Assembly: GCA_002842755.1 (NCBI GenBank)
Contig: PHDU01000032.1
Span: 1 to 55,483 of the forward strand
DNA length: 55,483 nucleotides
Reading direction: 5' to 3'
DNA from: Bacteroidetes bacterium HGW-Bacteroidetes-1
GTDB taxonomy: Bacteria > Bacteroidota > Bacteroidia > Bacteroidales > F082
The notes beneath the pieces were generated by a model, which worked only from the letters and a program-made list of their open reading frames with translations, made no database searches and was not told the DNA's origin. Both the position numbers and the translations under genes were made by a program. The stretch's first letter is position 1. Each line of letters starts with the position of its first letter. Of this stretch, positions 10,010-17,283 are shown piece by piece.

Positions 10010-10065
10010 TCATCTTTACAAAATAAATTATGAAAATAGATTGGTTGCAACTGCCTGACTTTTAT
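10010..10065 (+). repeat. 56-bp repeat, copy 1
   Basis: The sequence beginning TCATCTTTACAAAATAAATT and ending CTGCCTGACTTTTAT is found as an exact reverse complement at 46610-46665. A perfect 56-base match outside any gene here, and inside a broken gene there, points to a dispersed mobile repeat or a shared insertion fragment. It carries no obvious terminal inverted repeats or ORF. Confidence 0.85.
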
Positions 10066-10479
10066 TTCATACAAAAAGTAGATAATATTTCCGAATAAAA
10101 AAAGTTTTTCGTATTCCAATTTCCTTGGTGCGTAAAATCGGATATCCTCTTTTTTAAATCTGAAGATGTAAGGCATTATATCTTAACGAAGTGAATCATA
10201 ATGAAAATCTTTTACCAGTCCGCTGATTGGCATTTTATGAATCTCATTCGAAGAAGGATCGCCTTTAACAAATTTGTTTTCCAACTGCAGTGTTAATAAT
10301 TTTCAGATACCAAACTTAATAGAAATTGCAACAAATTGTTACGAGAGCACATTTCAAAATAATACTTTCTTCTTACTTAAGGGATTGCTTTTCAGGCGAT
10401 AAAAAACTCTGTTTAGAAAGGATAAGCTAAGTTTAAATAAATCTGCATGCTTTATTGTTTTTTACAAAGTAATGTTTTT

Positions 10480-10487
10480 TAAATTTG
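10480..10487 (+). promoter_or_regulatory. Promoter -7 element (TAAATTTG) of the fucosidase gene
   Basis: An exact TAnnTTTG with a TTG at 10455-10457, 22 bases upstream, as a possible -33 element. It lies downstream of the first ATG of the open frame (10472), which argues that translation begins later, at 10526 (or 10502). Confidence 0.5.
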
Positions 10488-10525
10488 AGCATGTAATTTC
10501 AATGGGTAAACGCAATATCAATCAT

Positions 10526-11983
10526 ATGAAAAATCAATGTATACCAATGCTGTTTTTTTTGTTTTTAACCCTAGCATGCAGCAGGCCTGCAGCTGAAGCC
10601 CTTGAAGACAATAATACATATCAGTTTCCAGAAGATCCCTTTGTAAGGGAAAAACTTGACAGCTGGAGCGACTGGAAGTTTGGAATTATCATACATTGGG
10701 GGCCATACAGCGAGTGGGGAATTGTCGAAAGCTGGAGTCTTTGCCCTGAAGATGAACCCTGGTGCGAACGTCGTGGGCCATATGCTGAAGATTATGCCAC
10801 CTATTTGAAAGCTTACAAGGACATTCAGAAACAGTTTTATCCTGAAACATTTAATCCCGAAGGGTGGGCAAAAGCAGCCAAAAAAGCAGGAATGAAATAT
10901 GTTGTTTTTACTACTAAGCACCATGACGGATTCAGCATGTTCGATACAAAATACTCTGATTATAAAATTACCGGTAGTGAAAGTCGATTTGCTGAACATC
11001 CAAAAAGCAATGTTGTCGAAGAAGTATTTTCAGCTTTTCGTAATCAGGGGCTTGGAATTGGCGCCTATTTCAGTAAGGCCGACTGGCACCATCATGATTA
11101 CTGGTGGCCCTATTTTCCTTCTCTCGATCGCAACGTGAACTACAATCCTGAGAAGTATCCTGAAAAGTGGCAGCGCTTTAAAGATTTCATTTTTAATCAG
11201 ATACAAGAGTTGATGAGCGATTATGGGAAAATTGATCTGCTTTGGCTCGATGGTGGATGGGTGCGGCCAGCCGCCTCACTAACAGAGGAAACCCGTTCTT
11301 GGTTGGGGAAAAACCAGTGGATACAGGATATTGATATGCCAGCAATTGCAAAAATGGCACGCCAGCACCAACCTGGTTTGCTTATTGTGGATCGCACTGT
11401 GCATGGTGAATTTGAAAACTATCGCACCCCTGAACAACAAATTCCTACTACAATACCTGACTATCCTTGGGAAAGCTGTATAACGCTGGGCGATAGCTGG
11501 TACAGTACCGGTCCGAATGAAGAATATAAATCGGTACATTGGGCAGTTCATACACTCGTTAAAATTGTCTCAAAAGGCGGAAACCTTCTCCTTGGTGTTG
11601 GTCCTGATAAAACCGGAGAGTTCGTTCCTGAAGTATATGAGCGCCTTGAAGAAATCGGAAAATGGATGGAAATTAATGATAAAGCCATTTACAATACCCG
11701 TCCTTTATATCCTTACGAAGAAGATAAATTGTATTTTACACAATCAAAAGATGGTCAGAAAAGCTATGCTTTTTATCTTTCTCAGGAAGAGGAAGAATTA
11801 CCGGAAACCATTGTGCTGTCTAAAGTATTCTTAAAAGATGCATTTGAAGTCAGACTACTTGGCTTTGATGATTTGCTTCCAGTTGTAACCCACAAAGACC
11901 ATAAATCGGTAAATCTGACTCATTCGATCCGTATGAAATTTAAAGACTGTCCGGCATTGGTTTTTGCAATTGAAAACCAATGA
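10526..11983 (+). CDS. GH29 alpha-L-fucosidase, lipoprotein
   Basis: It removes terminal alpha-L-fucose from glycans by a retaining mechanism. The chosen start (ATG 10526) gives 485 residues beginning with a lipoprotein-type signal (hydrophobic run then LTLAC, Cys18). The open frame reaches 18 codons further, but the upstream ATG lies before the promoter box. GH29 hallmarks in order: WKFGIIIHWGPYS; Trp/Cys-rich loop; KYVVFTTKHHDGFSMFDT (the His-His substrate-binding motif); GIGAYFSKADWHH; and LLWLDGGW, whose Asp (about 242) is the expected nucleophile. A small beta-sandwich C-terminal domain follows. It is divergent from the SusC-SusD-PNGase operon, consistent with trimming fucose from the released or captured N-glycan. 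The linkage acted on cannot be told. Confidence 0.93.
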   Translation: MKNQCIPMLFFLFLTLACSRPAAEALEDNNTYQFPEDPFVREKLDSWSDWKFGIIIHWGPYSEWGIVESWSLCPEDEPWCERRGPYAEDYATYLKAYKDIQKQFYPETFNPEGWAKAAKKAGMKYVVFTTKHHDGFSMFDTKYSDYKITGSESRFAEHPKSNVVEEVFSAFRNQGLGIGAYFSKADWHHHDYWWPYFPSLDRNVNYNPEKYPEKWQRFKDFIFNQIQELMSDYGKIDLLWLDGGWVRPAASLTEETRSWLGKNQWIQDIDMPAIAKMARQHQPGLLIVDRTVHGEFENYRTPEQQIPTTIPDYPWESCITLGDSWYSTGPNEEYKSVHWAVHTLVKIVSKGGNLLLGVGPDKTGEFVPEVYERLEEIGKWMEINDKAIYNTRPLYPYEEDKLYFTQSKDGQKSYAFYLSQEEEELPETIVLSKVFLKDAFEVRLLGFDDLLPVVTHKDHKSVNLTHSIRMKFKDCPALVFAIENQ

Positions 11984-12005
11984 TCTTGTTAATGAAAAAT
12001 TGAAG

Positions 12006-12258
12006 CTAAATCGTCTTTGGAGCCGTCTTTTTTTTGTTCTTCTTTTCTACCTTTTCAAGGTTTTCTCTCACCCTGAAAGATGCAATCCTTTGAATAATGT
12101 CAAGTGGGAGGGGCCCATTTAGCGGAAATTTTCGGAACATTCTGCATTACTCCACTAAGAAATTTCGGCTTCGGAGGCTGTAATTCCTGAAGGGTTTGGG
12201 TAATACCTGCACCATCAATATAGTCTTTCCAATCGCCATGAGGACGTCTTTGTCTCAT
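12006..12258 (-). pseudogene. Small basic hypothetical gene with a probable +1 frameshift
   Basis: Starting at ATG 12258 the minus strand reads MRQRRPHGDWKDYIDGAG and continues to a stop at 12100-12102. Near base 12120, moving one base in frame lets the reading continue through PLPLDIIQRIASFRVRENLE, then a Lys-rich tail, to a stop at 12006. Total length is 253 bases, one more than a multiple of three, which fits a single inserted base in an A or C run. The combined product would be about 83 residues, basic and probably helical at the end. It is convergent with the fucosidase gene. Either a decayed gene or a sequencing/assembly error. I do not recognise the family. Confidence 0.5.
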
Positions 12259-12383
12259 TGAACTATTTTCATTAGGATTGTTAATTCATTGAAAAAGTTG
12301 CCGGAGAATTGAAATAAAGAGGGAGTGACTAAACTCTTATTAAAATGTTTACTGAAAAATACGGGATTCTGATCTGGATATGC

Positions 12384-12391
12384 TAAATTTG
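12384..12391 (+). promoter_or_regulatory. Promoter -7 element (TAAATTTG) of folK
   Basis: An exact TAnnTTTG lying between the longest-frame ATG (12380) and the ATG at 12398. It excludes the upstream start and places transcription initiation within a few bases of the real start codon, a possible leaderless mRNA. No good -33 element is seen. Confidence 0.45.
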
Positions 12392-12397
12392 CAGCTT

Positions 12398-12910
12398 ATG
12401 ATTGTAAATGAAGCTTATATTTTACTTGGTTCAAATTTGGGTGACAGACAGGTTAATCTTTCCAATGCGATGGTTCAAATTGCATTGGAATGTGGCATTA
12501 TCACCAAAAGGTCATTGATTTATGAAACTGAGCCCTGGGGCTTTGAAGGGGTTCCTGATTTTCTAAATCAGATTATTATCGTTCAAACACGCTGGCAACC
12601 ACTTACTTTATTAATTCGTTTGCTCGAAATAGAGGCTCAGTTGGGTCGTGTCCGTAATCCTGAAGGGAATTATATTTCAAGGACGATAGATATTGATTTA
12701 TTGTATTTTGCAGATCAAATTATTGAATCGTCTGCCTTAACAATACCTCACCCTCGATTGCATTTACGTAATTTTGCGCTTAGACCACTTGCTGAAATTT
12801 CTCCTGATTTTGTGCATCCGGTTTTGAGACAATCCAGTAAAATGCTTTTGGAAAAATCCGTTGATCCTTCAAAGGTCAGGGTTTTTGAACCATTGAAATC
12901 AGTTGTTTAA
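12398..12910 (+). CDS. folK: 2-amino-4-hydroxy-6-hydroxymethyldihydropteridine diphosphokinase
   Basis: It transfers pyrophosphate from ATP to 6-hydroxymethyl-dihydropterin in folate synthesis. 170 residues from ATG 12398. Family landmarks: AYILLGSNLGDR at the N-terminus, ETEPWGF, FLNQ, the catalytic block SRTIDIDLLYF, and IPHPRLHLRNFALRPLAEI. The length is typical. The six extra N-terminal codons of the open frame precede the promoter box and are not conserved in FolK proteins. It ends 18 bases before a deoxynucleoside kinase gene in the same orientation, a FolK-dNK pairing that fits nucleotide/folate metabolism, so the two are probably co-transcribed. Confidence 0.95.
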   Translation: MIVNEAYILLGSNLGDRQVNLSNAMVQIALECGIITKRSLIYETEPWGFEGVPDFLNQIIIVQTRWQPLTLLIRLLEIEAQLGRVRNPEGNYISRTIDIDLLYFADQIIESSALTIPHPRLHLRNFALRPLAEISPDFVHPVLRQSSKMLLEKSVDPSKVRVFEPLKSVV

Positions 12911-12928
12911 ATCAGTTGAGTTTTAGAA

Positions 12929-13564
12929 ATGATACCCTATAATTTCATCGCCATCGAAGGTACAATTGGTGCAGGAAAAACGTCTTTGTCCAGAAGAATC
13001 GCTGAAGATTTCAATGCCAGGCTTATTCTTGAGCAGTTTGAAGACAATGCCTTTTTACCTAAGTTTTATGAGGATCAGGAGAAATATGCTTTTCCACTTG
13101 AAATGTCATTTATGGCTTCCCGATTTCAGCAACTAAAGGAGCAATTGGGCAATTATGATCTCTTTAGTAAGTTTACTATCTCTGATTATTACATTATGAA
13201 GTCGATTATTTTTGCTCGTAAAACTTTACCTGCTGATGAATTGGCGCTTTTTACACGTTTTTTTAATTTCATAAGTTCAACTTTGCCGAAACCTGATTTA
13301 CTGGTATACCTTTATCTGGAAGTTGATAAATTACAAGAAAACATACGCCGACGCGGAAGAAGCTATGAACAGCAAATTAAGGATGAATATCTGACGCAAA
13401 TACAGGCTGGTTATTTTGAATATATGCGTCAGCAGCAAGAGATGCGGATTTTGCTTCTCGACATGAATAACATGGACTTTGTTAATCGTGTGTCAGATTA
13501 TGAAAGAATCATTGATGTGATTTCGAAAAACTATCCTATTGGAGTGCATCGTATTACTTTCTGA
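12929..13564 (+). CDS. Deoxynucleoside kinase (deoxyadenosine/deoxyguanosine kinase family)
   Basis: It phosphorylates deoxynucleosides for salvage using ATP. 211 residues. The P-loop GTIGAGKTS lies at residues 11-19; EQFEDNAFLPKFY and FMASRFQQL match the substrate-binding region; SDYY follows; and RRRGRSYEQ near residue 143 is the lid motif. The family covers deoxyadenosine, deoxyguanosine and deoxycytidine kinases, and specificity cannot be assigned from motifs. It follows folK by 18 bases and ends before a strong terminator. Confidence 0.9.
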   Translation: MIPYNFIAIEGTIGAGKTSLSRRIAEDFNARLILEQFEDNAFLPKFYEDQEKYAFPLEMSFMASRFQQLKEQLGNYDLFSKFTISDYYIMKSIIFARKTLPADELALFTRFFNFISSTLPKPDLLVYLYLEVDKLQENIRRRGRSYEQQIKDEYLTQIQAGYFEYMRQQQEMRILLLDMNNMDFVNRVSDYERIIDVISKNYPIGVHRITF

Positions 13565-13647
13565 GGGCTGTTTCAAAAAATGGCATTTATTGTTTTGTAT
13601 TGATTTTGAAATCCTGATTCGATTTATAAATAAGGATATCATGGCAT

Positions 13648-13685
13648 AAAAAAAGGGCTGGTCAAAAATGGCCAGCCCTTTTTTT
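13648..13685. terminator. Strong bidirectional rho-independent terminator
   Basis: A 17-base inverted repeat (13648-13664 with 13669-13685; GGGCTGGTCA paired to TGGCCAGCCC with one G-T pair) has a 4-base loop and is flanked by A7 and T7 runs. It sits between the deoxynucleoside kinase gene (plus, ends 13564) and the OmpA/TPR gene (minus, ends 13700) and should terminate both. Confidence 0.9.
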
Positions 13686-13699
13686 AGAATAAGGTAATG

Positions 13700-16204
13700 C
13701 TATTTAACAATACTCTGGAAATCAGGTTCGCCAAATAATTTAACGAATTCACGATCCCATTTTGCTGTATTCTTATAGTTTTCATCTTTCTGAATAGCTT
13801 TCATAAGATTGCTGTAAACGTCAGCATTATTATTGGTGCGGGCACCAATAACTGCCATGAGGTAATCAGCTTTAGCAGAAGCAGGAGCACATTCTAGTGT
13901 GGCTTTGGCTGCATCATATTCTTTGTTGAGAAGTTGTGCCAAACCAAGATTGTAATCACATTTTTCTGATCTCATTAAGCTTACAGCTTTAGGATAATCA
14001 CCTTTGTAAATATTAACTATTCCCATATTGTAATCCACATCTCCACCGAGTTGTTTGGCTTTTATAAGGTTTTGTTCAGCCTTTACAAAGTCACGTTCCG
14101 TAACTGCAACAGCAGCGATACTGTTATAAACGATTGGTGATTTATCTGTCATGGTAACTCCTTTATCGAGTAACCTTTTTGCTTCAGCCATATTGCCCAA
14201 TTGAATTTCAACTTCTGCAGCATTGGCAACAGCCCTGAAACAAGTTGGATGTAATTCCATTGCGCTGGCATAAATCATTTTTTTCGTTCTCAAATCTTCA
14301 GTTAAGGTTGCAGCATAAAGAAGTTCATTAAGTTGCAATTTTGAAGGATCTGAGGTAGATAAAGCTGCAATTTCTTCATCTGTCTTTTTAGGCTCAAAAT
14401 TATTAACAGTAATCATTGCACGACGAAGTGGAGGAAGAATGTCATTTTCAAGTTCAGGATAAATCAGAATCATATTTCTTATTTCCTGTTCTCTTTGCGT
14501 TACATTTGAAGAACGAACAACATTAAGGATTGCATTTTTATCTTTAATATTGGAAGCTTCAACAGCATTGATGAATCCGTTCCAGTCAGGGCCATTGGCA
14601 CTGCGTTCAAATTTCACATCAGCTACATTTGTGTATGAAACGGTCGTTTTCTTATCCTTCAACATTTTACCAAGTTCAGTTTCTATATATTTAATGGCTG
14701 TACCGGCTCTTCTATCTGAAAGTCCATCGTTGAAAGTTTCTTCTCCTTCAGGTGAAGCCCATCCAGCAATGTTGATGTCTTTTAATTCCCATCCCTTTGC
14801 AATGTTTTGGGTAACTGCCTTCAACATATCAATGTTTTCCTGCTTTTTGTTGAGTGGCAGGTTCATATTAAGGTTGTGCAGGTTAACCTGATAGAAAATT
14901 GTTGCGTTTTGAGATGCAACAGTAACTTTTTCATATCCATGTGCGGCAACAGAAGTTTTAAGGTTATCATCGATACGTTTTGATGTATAAACAACACCAT
15001 CAGCAAGTTTGCGCTGATCTGCCTGAAAGTAGCTTTCGTTTTCTATGATGCTTTCACGGGTTGTATTGGTGATGGTCTTTGCTGGATAGATAAGTGGAGC
15101 AACAACCAGTTCACTTGCATTCATGTTTGGATGATAAGGAATCTTATCAGTATAAGTGAATGAGCCTCCTTTGGCATAGTTGATAAGCGTGCCATCACCT
15201 GTTACGGCTTCACCTTTAAAGGTCATTGGTTTCAAAGCTACTGATCCACCGTCATAGGTAAGAACTGGAGTGAAATTCATCACAGCATTTTTCTTAAAAT
15301 ACTTTGGAGGGAAGGTGCCTTTGATAGTAACCAGAACTGAATCACCCTTTTCTTCAAGTGGGTCAGGAATAGCCTGTAATGTGACATTGCCAAAATTATC
15401 AGCCATGCTCTTTACACTATTGCTGATAAATTTATATCTTAAACCAATATTAAAATGAGAGTACATATCATTTCTCACTGTACCTTCCGGCCAATAGCGC
15501 GGCGTTGTACCGTTATCTTCAAAAGCGTCAATATTATCACTATCAGCAAAATTAAAAGTGTAATCAGCATAAATATCTACCTTTTCACTCATTCTGAAAT
15601 TAAAGTCAGCTCCAAAAGGAAATGTCCAGGCACTGGCTCTGTCACCCATCCAGCCTTTTTCAGTATCATTGGTTCCATAACCAATCTCATGCAGTAAAGT
15701 GCCATCCAGTAAATCAACAGATCTTGCCTTCCAGTTTATCTGGCCAAATCCAATATGTGGTGCAAATGTGAACATTCTGTCTGGATTATAACCAAAGATG
15801 AGATTTACAAGGTTAAGAGACAGGTTGATATTGCCATCAAGGAAGCTGTTTTCGTCAATTTCTGCATTTCTAAGCATGCCATTTTGAATGGCTTCTTTTT
15901 CGCCACCAAGCTTTCCTCCGCCAATTTTACCGTAAGCTCCAAAGAAGGGTGTAATTTGGTATCCGATACCAACGTTTCCATTTAATTTGAAGTGTTTTGG
16001 GTCTGGTGCAAAGCCAAATTGGTTCAAGTCACCATGAAACATACTTAATCCTGCTTCACCTAATATAAACCAGTGACGGTCAAATGATGAGGTTTTCTTT
16101 TCTGTTTTTGGTTGTGCATCATCCGATTGTCCATAAAAATTAAGTGGAACAAAGGCTAGCATCATGATCATGGAAAATCCTAAGAGTAGATGTTTTTTTT
16201 TCAT
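13700..16204 (-). CDS. Outer-membrane protein with beta-barrel, OmpA-like and TPR regions
   Basis: An 834-residue protein with a signal peptide (hydrophobic core residues 7-22, then FYGQ). Residues 40-270 look like an outer-membrane beta-barrel (alternating aromatic strands such as HWFILGEAGLSMFHGDL and FNIGLRYKF). A middle beta-domain follows. At about residues 430-570 comes an OmpA-like region (WELKDINIAGWASPEGEE, then LSDRRAGTAIKYIE), which normally binds peptidoglycan. The last 200 or so residues are TPR-like helices (YNSIAAVAVTERDF, YNMGIVNIYKGDYPKAV). Probably a major envelope-anchoring protein. Monocistronic, between a promoter motif at 16257-16264 and the terminator at 13648-13685. 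Confidence 0.8.
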   Translation of the reverse strand: MKKKHLLLGFSMIMMLAFVPLNFYGQSDDAQPKTEKKTSSFDRHWFILGEAGLSMFHGDLNQFGFAPDPKHFKLNGNVGIGYQITPFFGAYGKIGGGKLGGEKEAIQNGMLRNAEIDENSFLDGNINLSLNLVNLIFGYNPDRMFTFAPHIGFGQINWKARSVDLLDGTLLHEIGYGTNDTEKGWMGDRASAWTFPFGADFNFRMSEKVDIYADYTFNFADSDNIDAFEDNGTTPRYWPEGTVRNDMYSHFNIGLRYKFISNSVKSMADNFGNVTLQAIPDPLEEKGDSVLVTIKGTFPPKYFKKNAVMNFTPVLTYDGGSVALKPMTFKGEAVTGDGTLINYAKGGSFTYTDKIPYHPNMNASELVVAPLIYPAKTITNTTRESIIENESYFQADQRKLADGVVYTSKRIDDNLKTSVAAHGYEKVTVASQNATIFYQVNLHNLNMNLPLNKKQENIDMLKAVTQNIAKGWELKDINIAGWASPEGEETFNDGLSDRRAGTAIKYIETELGKMLKDKKTTVSYTNVADVKFERSANGPDWNGFINAVEASNIKDKNAILNVVRSSNVTQREQEIRNMILIYPELENDILPPLRRAMITVNNFEPKKTDEEIAALSTSDPSKLQLNELLYAATLTEDLRTKKMIYASAMELHPTCFRAVANAAEVEIQLGNMAEAKRLLDKGVTMTDKSPIVYNSIAAVAVTERDFVKAEQNLIKAKQLGGDVDYNMGIVNIYKGDYPKAVSLMRSEKCDYNLGLAQLLNKEYDAAKATLECAPASAKADYLMAVIGARTNNNADVYSNLMKAIQKDENYKNTAKWDREFVKLFGEPDFQSIVK

Positions 16205-16256
16205 AACAATTTGATTAGGTACATTTTTAATAATATTCTACTTGTTAAATCAATTT

Positions 16257-16264
16257 CAAAATTA
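16257..16264 (-). promoter_or_regulatory. Promoter -7 element (TAATTTTG) of the OmpA/TPR gene
   Basis: An exact TAnnTTTG on the minus strand (plus strand CAAAATTA), about 50 bases upstream of the ATG at 16204. A leader of roughly 45-50 bases is predicted. No clear -33 element. Confidence 0.4.
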
Positions 16265-16444
16265 CTTACAATAGTAGTTTTATAATAACATAGTTAATGC
16301 AAAAGTATTAAAATAAAAGTGAATTGCAAATAGATGGACTGTTAAAAATGAATAATTTTCAAAGAGGTGCTAAAATATTAATTCATAAATACTTAAAGCA
16401 AATTGTGTAGGGTCTAATTAGAATCGTTTATTTTATCTAAATAC

Positions 16445-16642
16445 ATGAATATCAAATTAATAGATTCAGTATGCATCAACGCTAAATAGGTAAAGTCTAT
16501 TTTAAAAGATTTTAAAGTTGAATCAATTGAAGAGTTTTTCAATAAACACCATTTTGATAAACATAAAAAATAGTTCTTTGGAATTAGTTTGGAGTATCTT
16601 GAATTTCTTGTAGATACAAATTTTATTACTGAGGATTATTGA
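16445..16642 (+). pseudogene. Small degenerate gene with two in-frame TAG stops
   Basis: One frame reads MNIKLIDSVCINAK, TAG, VKSILKDFKVESIEEFFNKH and on through FDKHKK, TAG, FFGISLEYLEFLVDTNF, ITEDY, then TGA at 16640. It is 198 bases, a whole number of codons, and the three segments have protein-like composition (Lys/Glu-rich helices, aromatic residues). Most likely a small gene inactivated by two stop mutations. Its end overlaps the end of the convergent methyltransferase gene by 7 bases. The rest of the surrounding 430-base gap (16205-16635) is AT-rich and unremarkable apart from the OmpA/TPR promoter. Chance cannot be excluded for a frame this short. Confidence 0.35.
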
Positions 16643-17169
16643 TGAGTATTCATCAATTTGCTAAATACATGCCACATAACAATACCACCACAAACTGATA
16701 CATTGAGCGAGTGCTTTGTCCCTGCCTGAGGTATCTCAACGGCAGCAGCGCATCTGGAAAGTGCCTCAACAGAAACGCCATCTACTTCGTTTCCGAAAAT
16801 AAATGCCATATTTTCTGAAGGTTCAAAATCCCATAGGATTGAGCTTTGGGTTGTTTGTTCCACACAAAAAGTCTTGTACCCTTTTTTTTCAAGCGCTTCA
16901 ATGGCTTGCACCGAGCTTTCAAAATATTTCCATTCAACCGTATCCGTTGCACCTAAAGCAGTTTTATTTATCTCACGATGTGGGGGTTGTGCTGTAATTC
17001 CACATAAATACAACCCTTCTATCTTAAATGCATCAGCCGTGCGAAAAAATGATCCTACGTTGCTTAAAGAGCGGATATTTTCTAAAACAATTATTACAGG
17101 AAGCTTTAAGATGTTTTTGAATTCTTCAGAACTTACACGGTTTAGTTCGTTCATGCTTAATTTTCGCAT
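16636..17169 (-). CDS. SpoU/TrmH-family RNA 2'-O-methyltransferase
   Basis: It methylates a ribose 2'-OH in tRNA or rRNA using S-adenosylmethionine through a trefoil-knot (SPOUT) fold. 177 residues from ATG 17169. Motif 1: VLENIRSLSNVGSFFRTADA. Motif 2: MAFIFGNEVDGVS. Motif 3: IPQAGTKHSLNVSVCGGI. Together these are the complete SpoU signature. The longest frame begins at a TTG (17184) that is itself the end of the promoter -7 box, so it cannot be the start; ATG 17169 or ATG 17154 (MNELNRVS) are the candidates. Divergent from mutS. The exact RNA target is not determinable. Confidence 0.9.
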   Translation of the reverse strand: MRKLSMNELNRVSSEEFKNILKLPVIIVLENIRSLSNVGSFFRTADAFKIEGLYLCGITAQPPHREINKTALGATDTVEWKYFESSVQAIEALEKKGYKTFCVEQTTQSSILWDFEPSENMAFIFGNEVDGVSVEALSRCAAAVEIPQAGTKHSLNVSVCGGIVMWHVFSKLMNTHQ

Positions 17170-17181
17170 CACTTTTTGTTG

Positions 17182-17189
17182 CAAAGTTA
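17182..17189 (-). promoter_or_regulatory. Promoter -7 element (TAACTTTG) of the SpoU methyltransferase gene
   Basis: An exact TAnnTTTG on the minus strand (plus strand CAAAGTTA). Transcription would start at about 17176-17178, giving a very short leader before ATG 17169 or about 22 bases before ATG 17154. It overlaps the TTG of the longest frame and decides the start. Confidence 0.5.
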
Positions 17190-17239
17190 AAAAATGTAAT
17201 GCTTTAGGCGAATGTTGGTTTAGTTTTATGCAGTCTGTG

Positions 17240-17247
17240 TATATTTG
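17240..17247 (+). promoter_or_regulatory. Promoter -7 element (TATATTTG) of mutS
   Basis: An exact TAnnTTTG with TTG at 17215-17217, 22 bases upstream, as a weak -33 element. The predicted leader is about 33 bases to ATG 17284. Confidence 0.55.
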
Positions 17248-17283
17248 CTAAAATAAAGTCCAGGTTCTAATCATAAAAATCTT

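Larger units (their letters stand above)
9847..10525. other. Long AT-rich intergenic region between divergent SusC operon and fucosidase
   Basis: About 680 bases with no convincing gene. It holds a purine-rich low-complexity tract (9941-9978), the first copy of a 56-bp repeat (10010-10065) and a fucosidase promoter motif near its right end. The stretch 10090-10450 shows nothing I can name. It may contain operators for the divergent glycan genes. Confidence 0.6.

Noticed and set aside
9847-10525. A sigma/anti-sigma or hybrid sensor regulator for the glycan locus
   Set aside because: No coding sequence is present in this gap, and neither neighbouring gene is a regulator, so local control by such a protein is not supported here.
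16445-16642. Genetic recoding of TAG as an amino acid
   Set aside because: The large genes of the window read through normally with standard stops and no suppressor tRNA is visible; decay is simpler.
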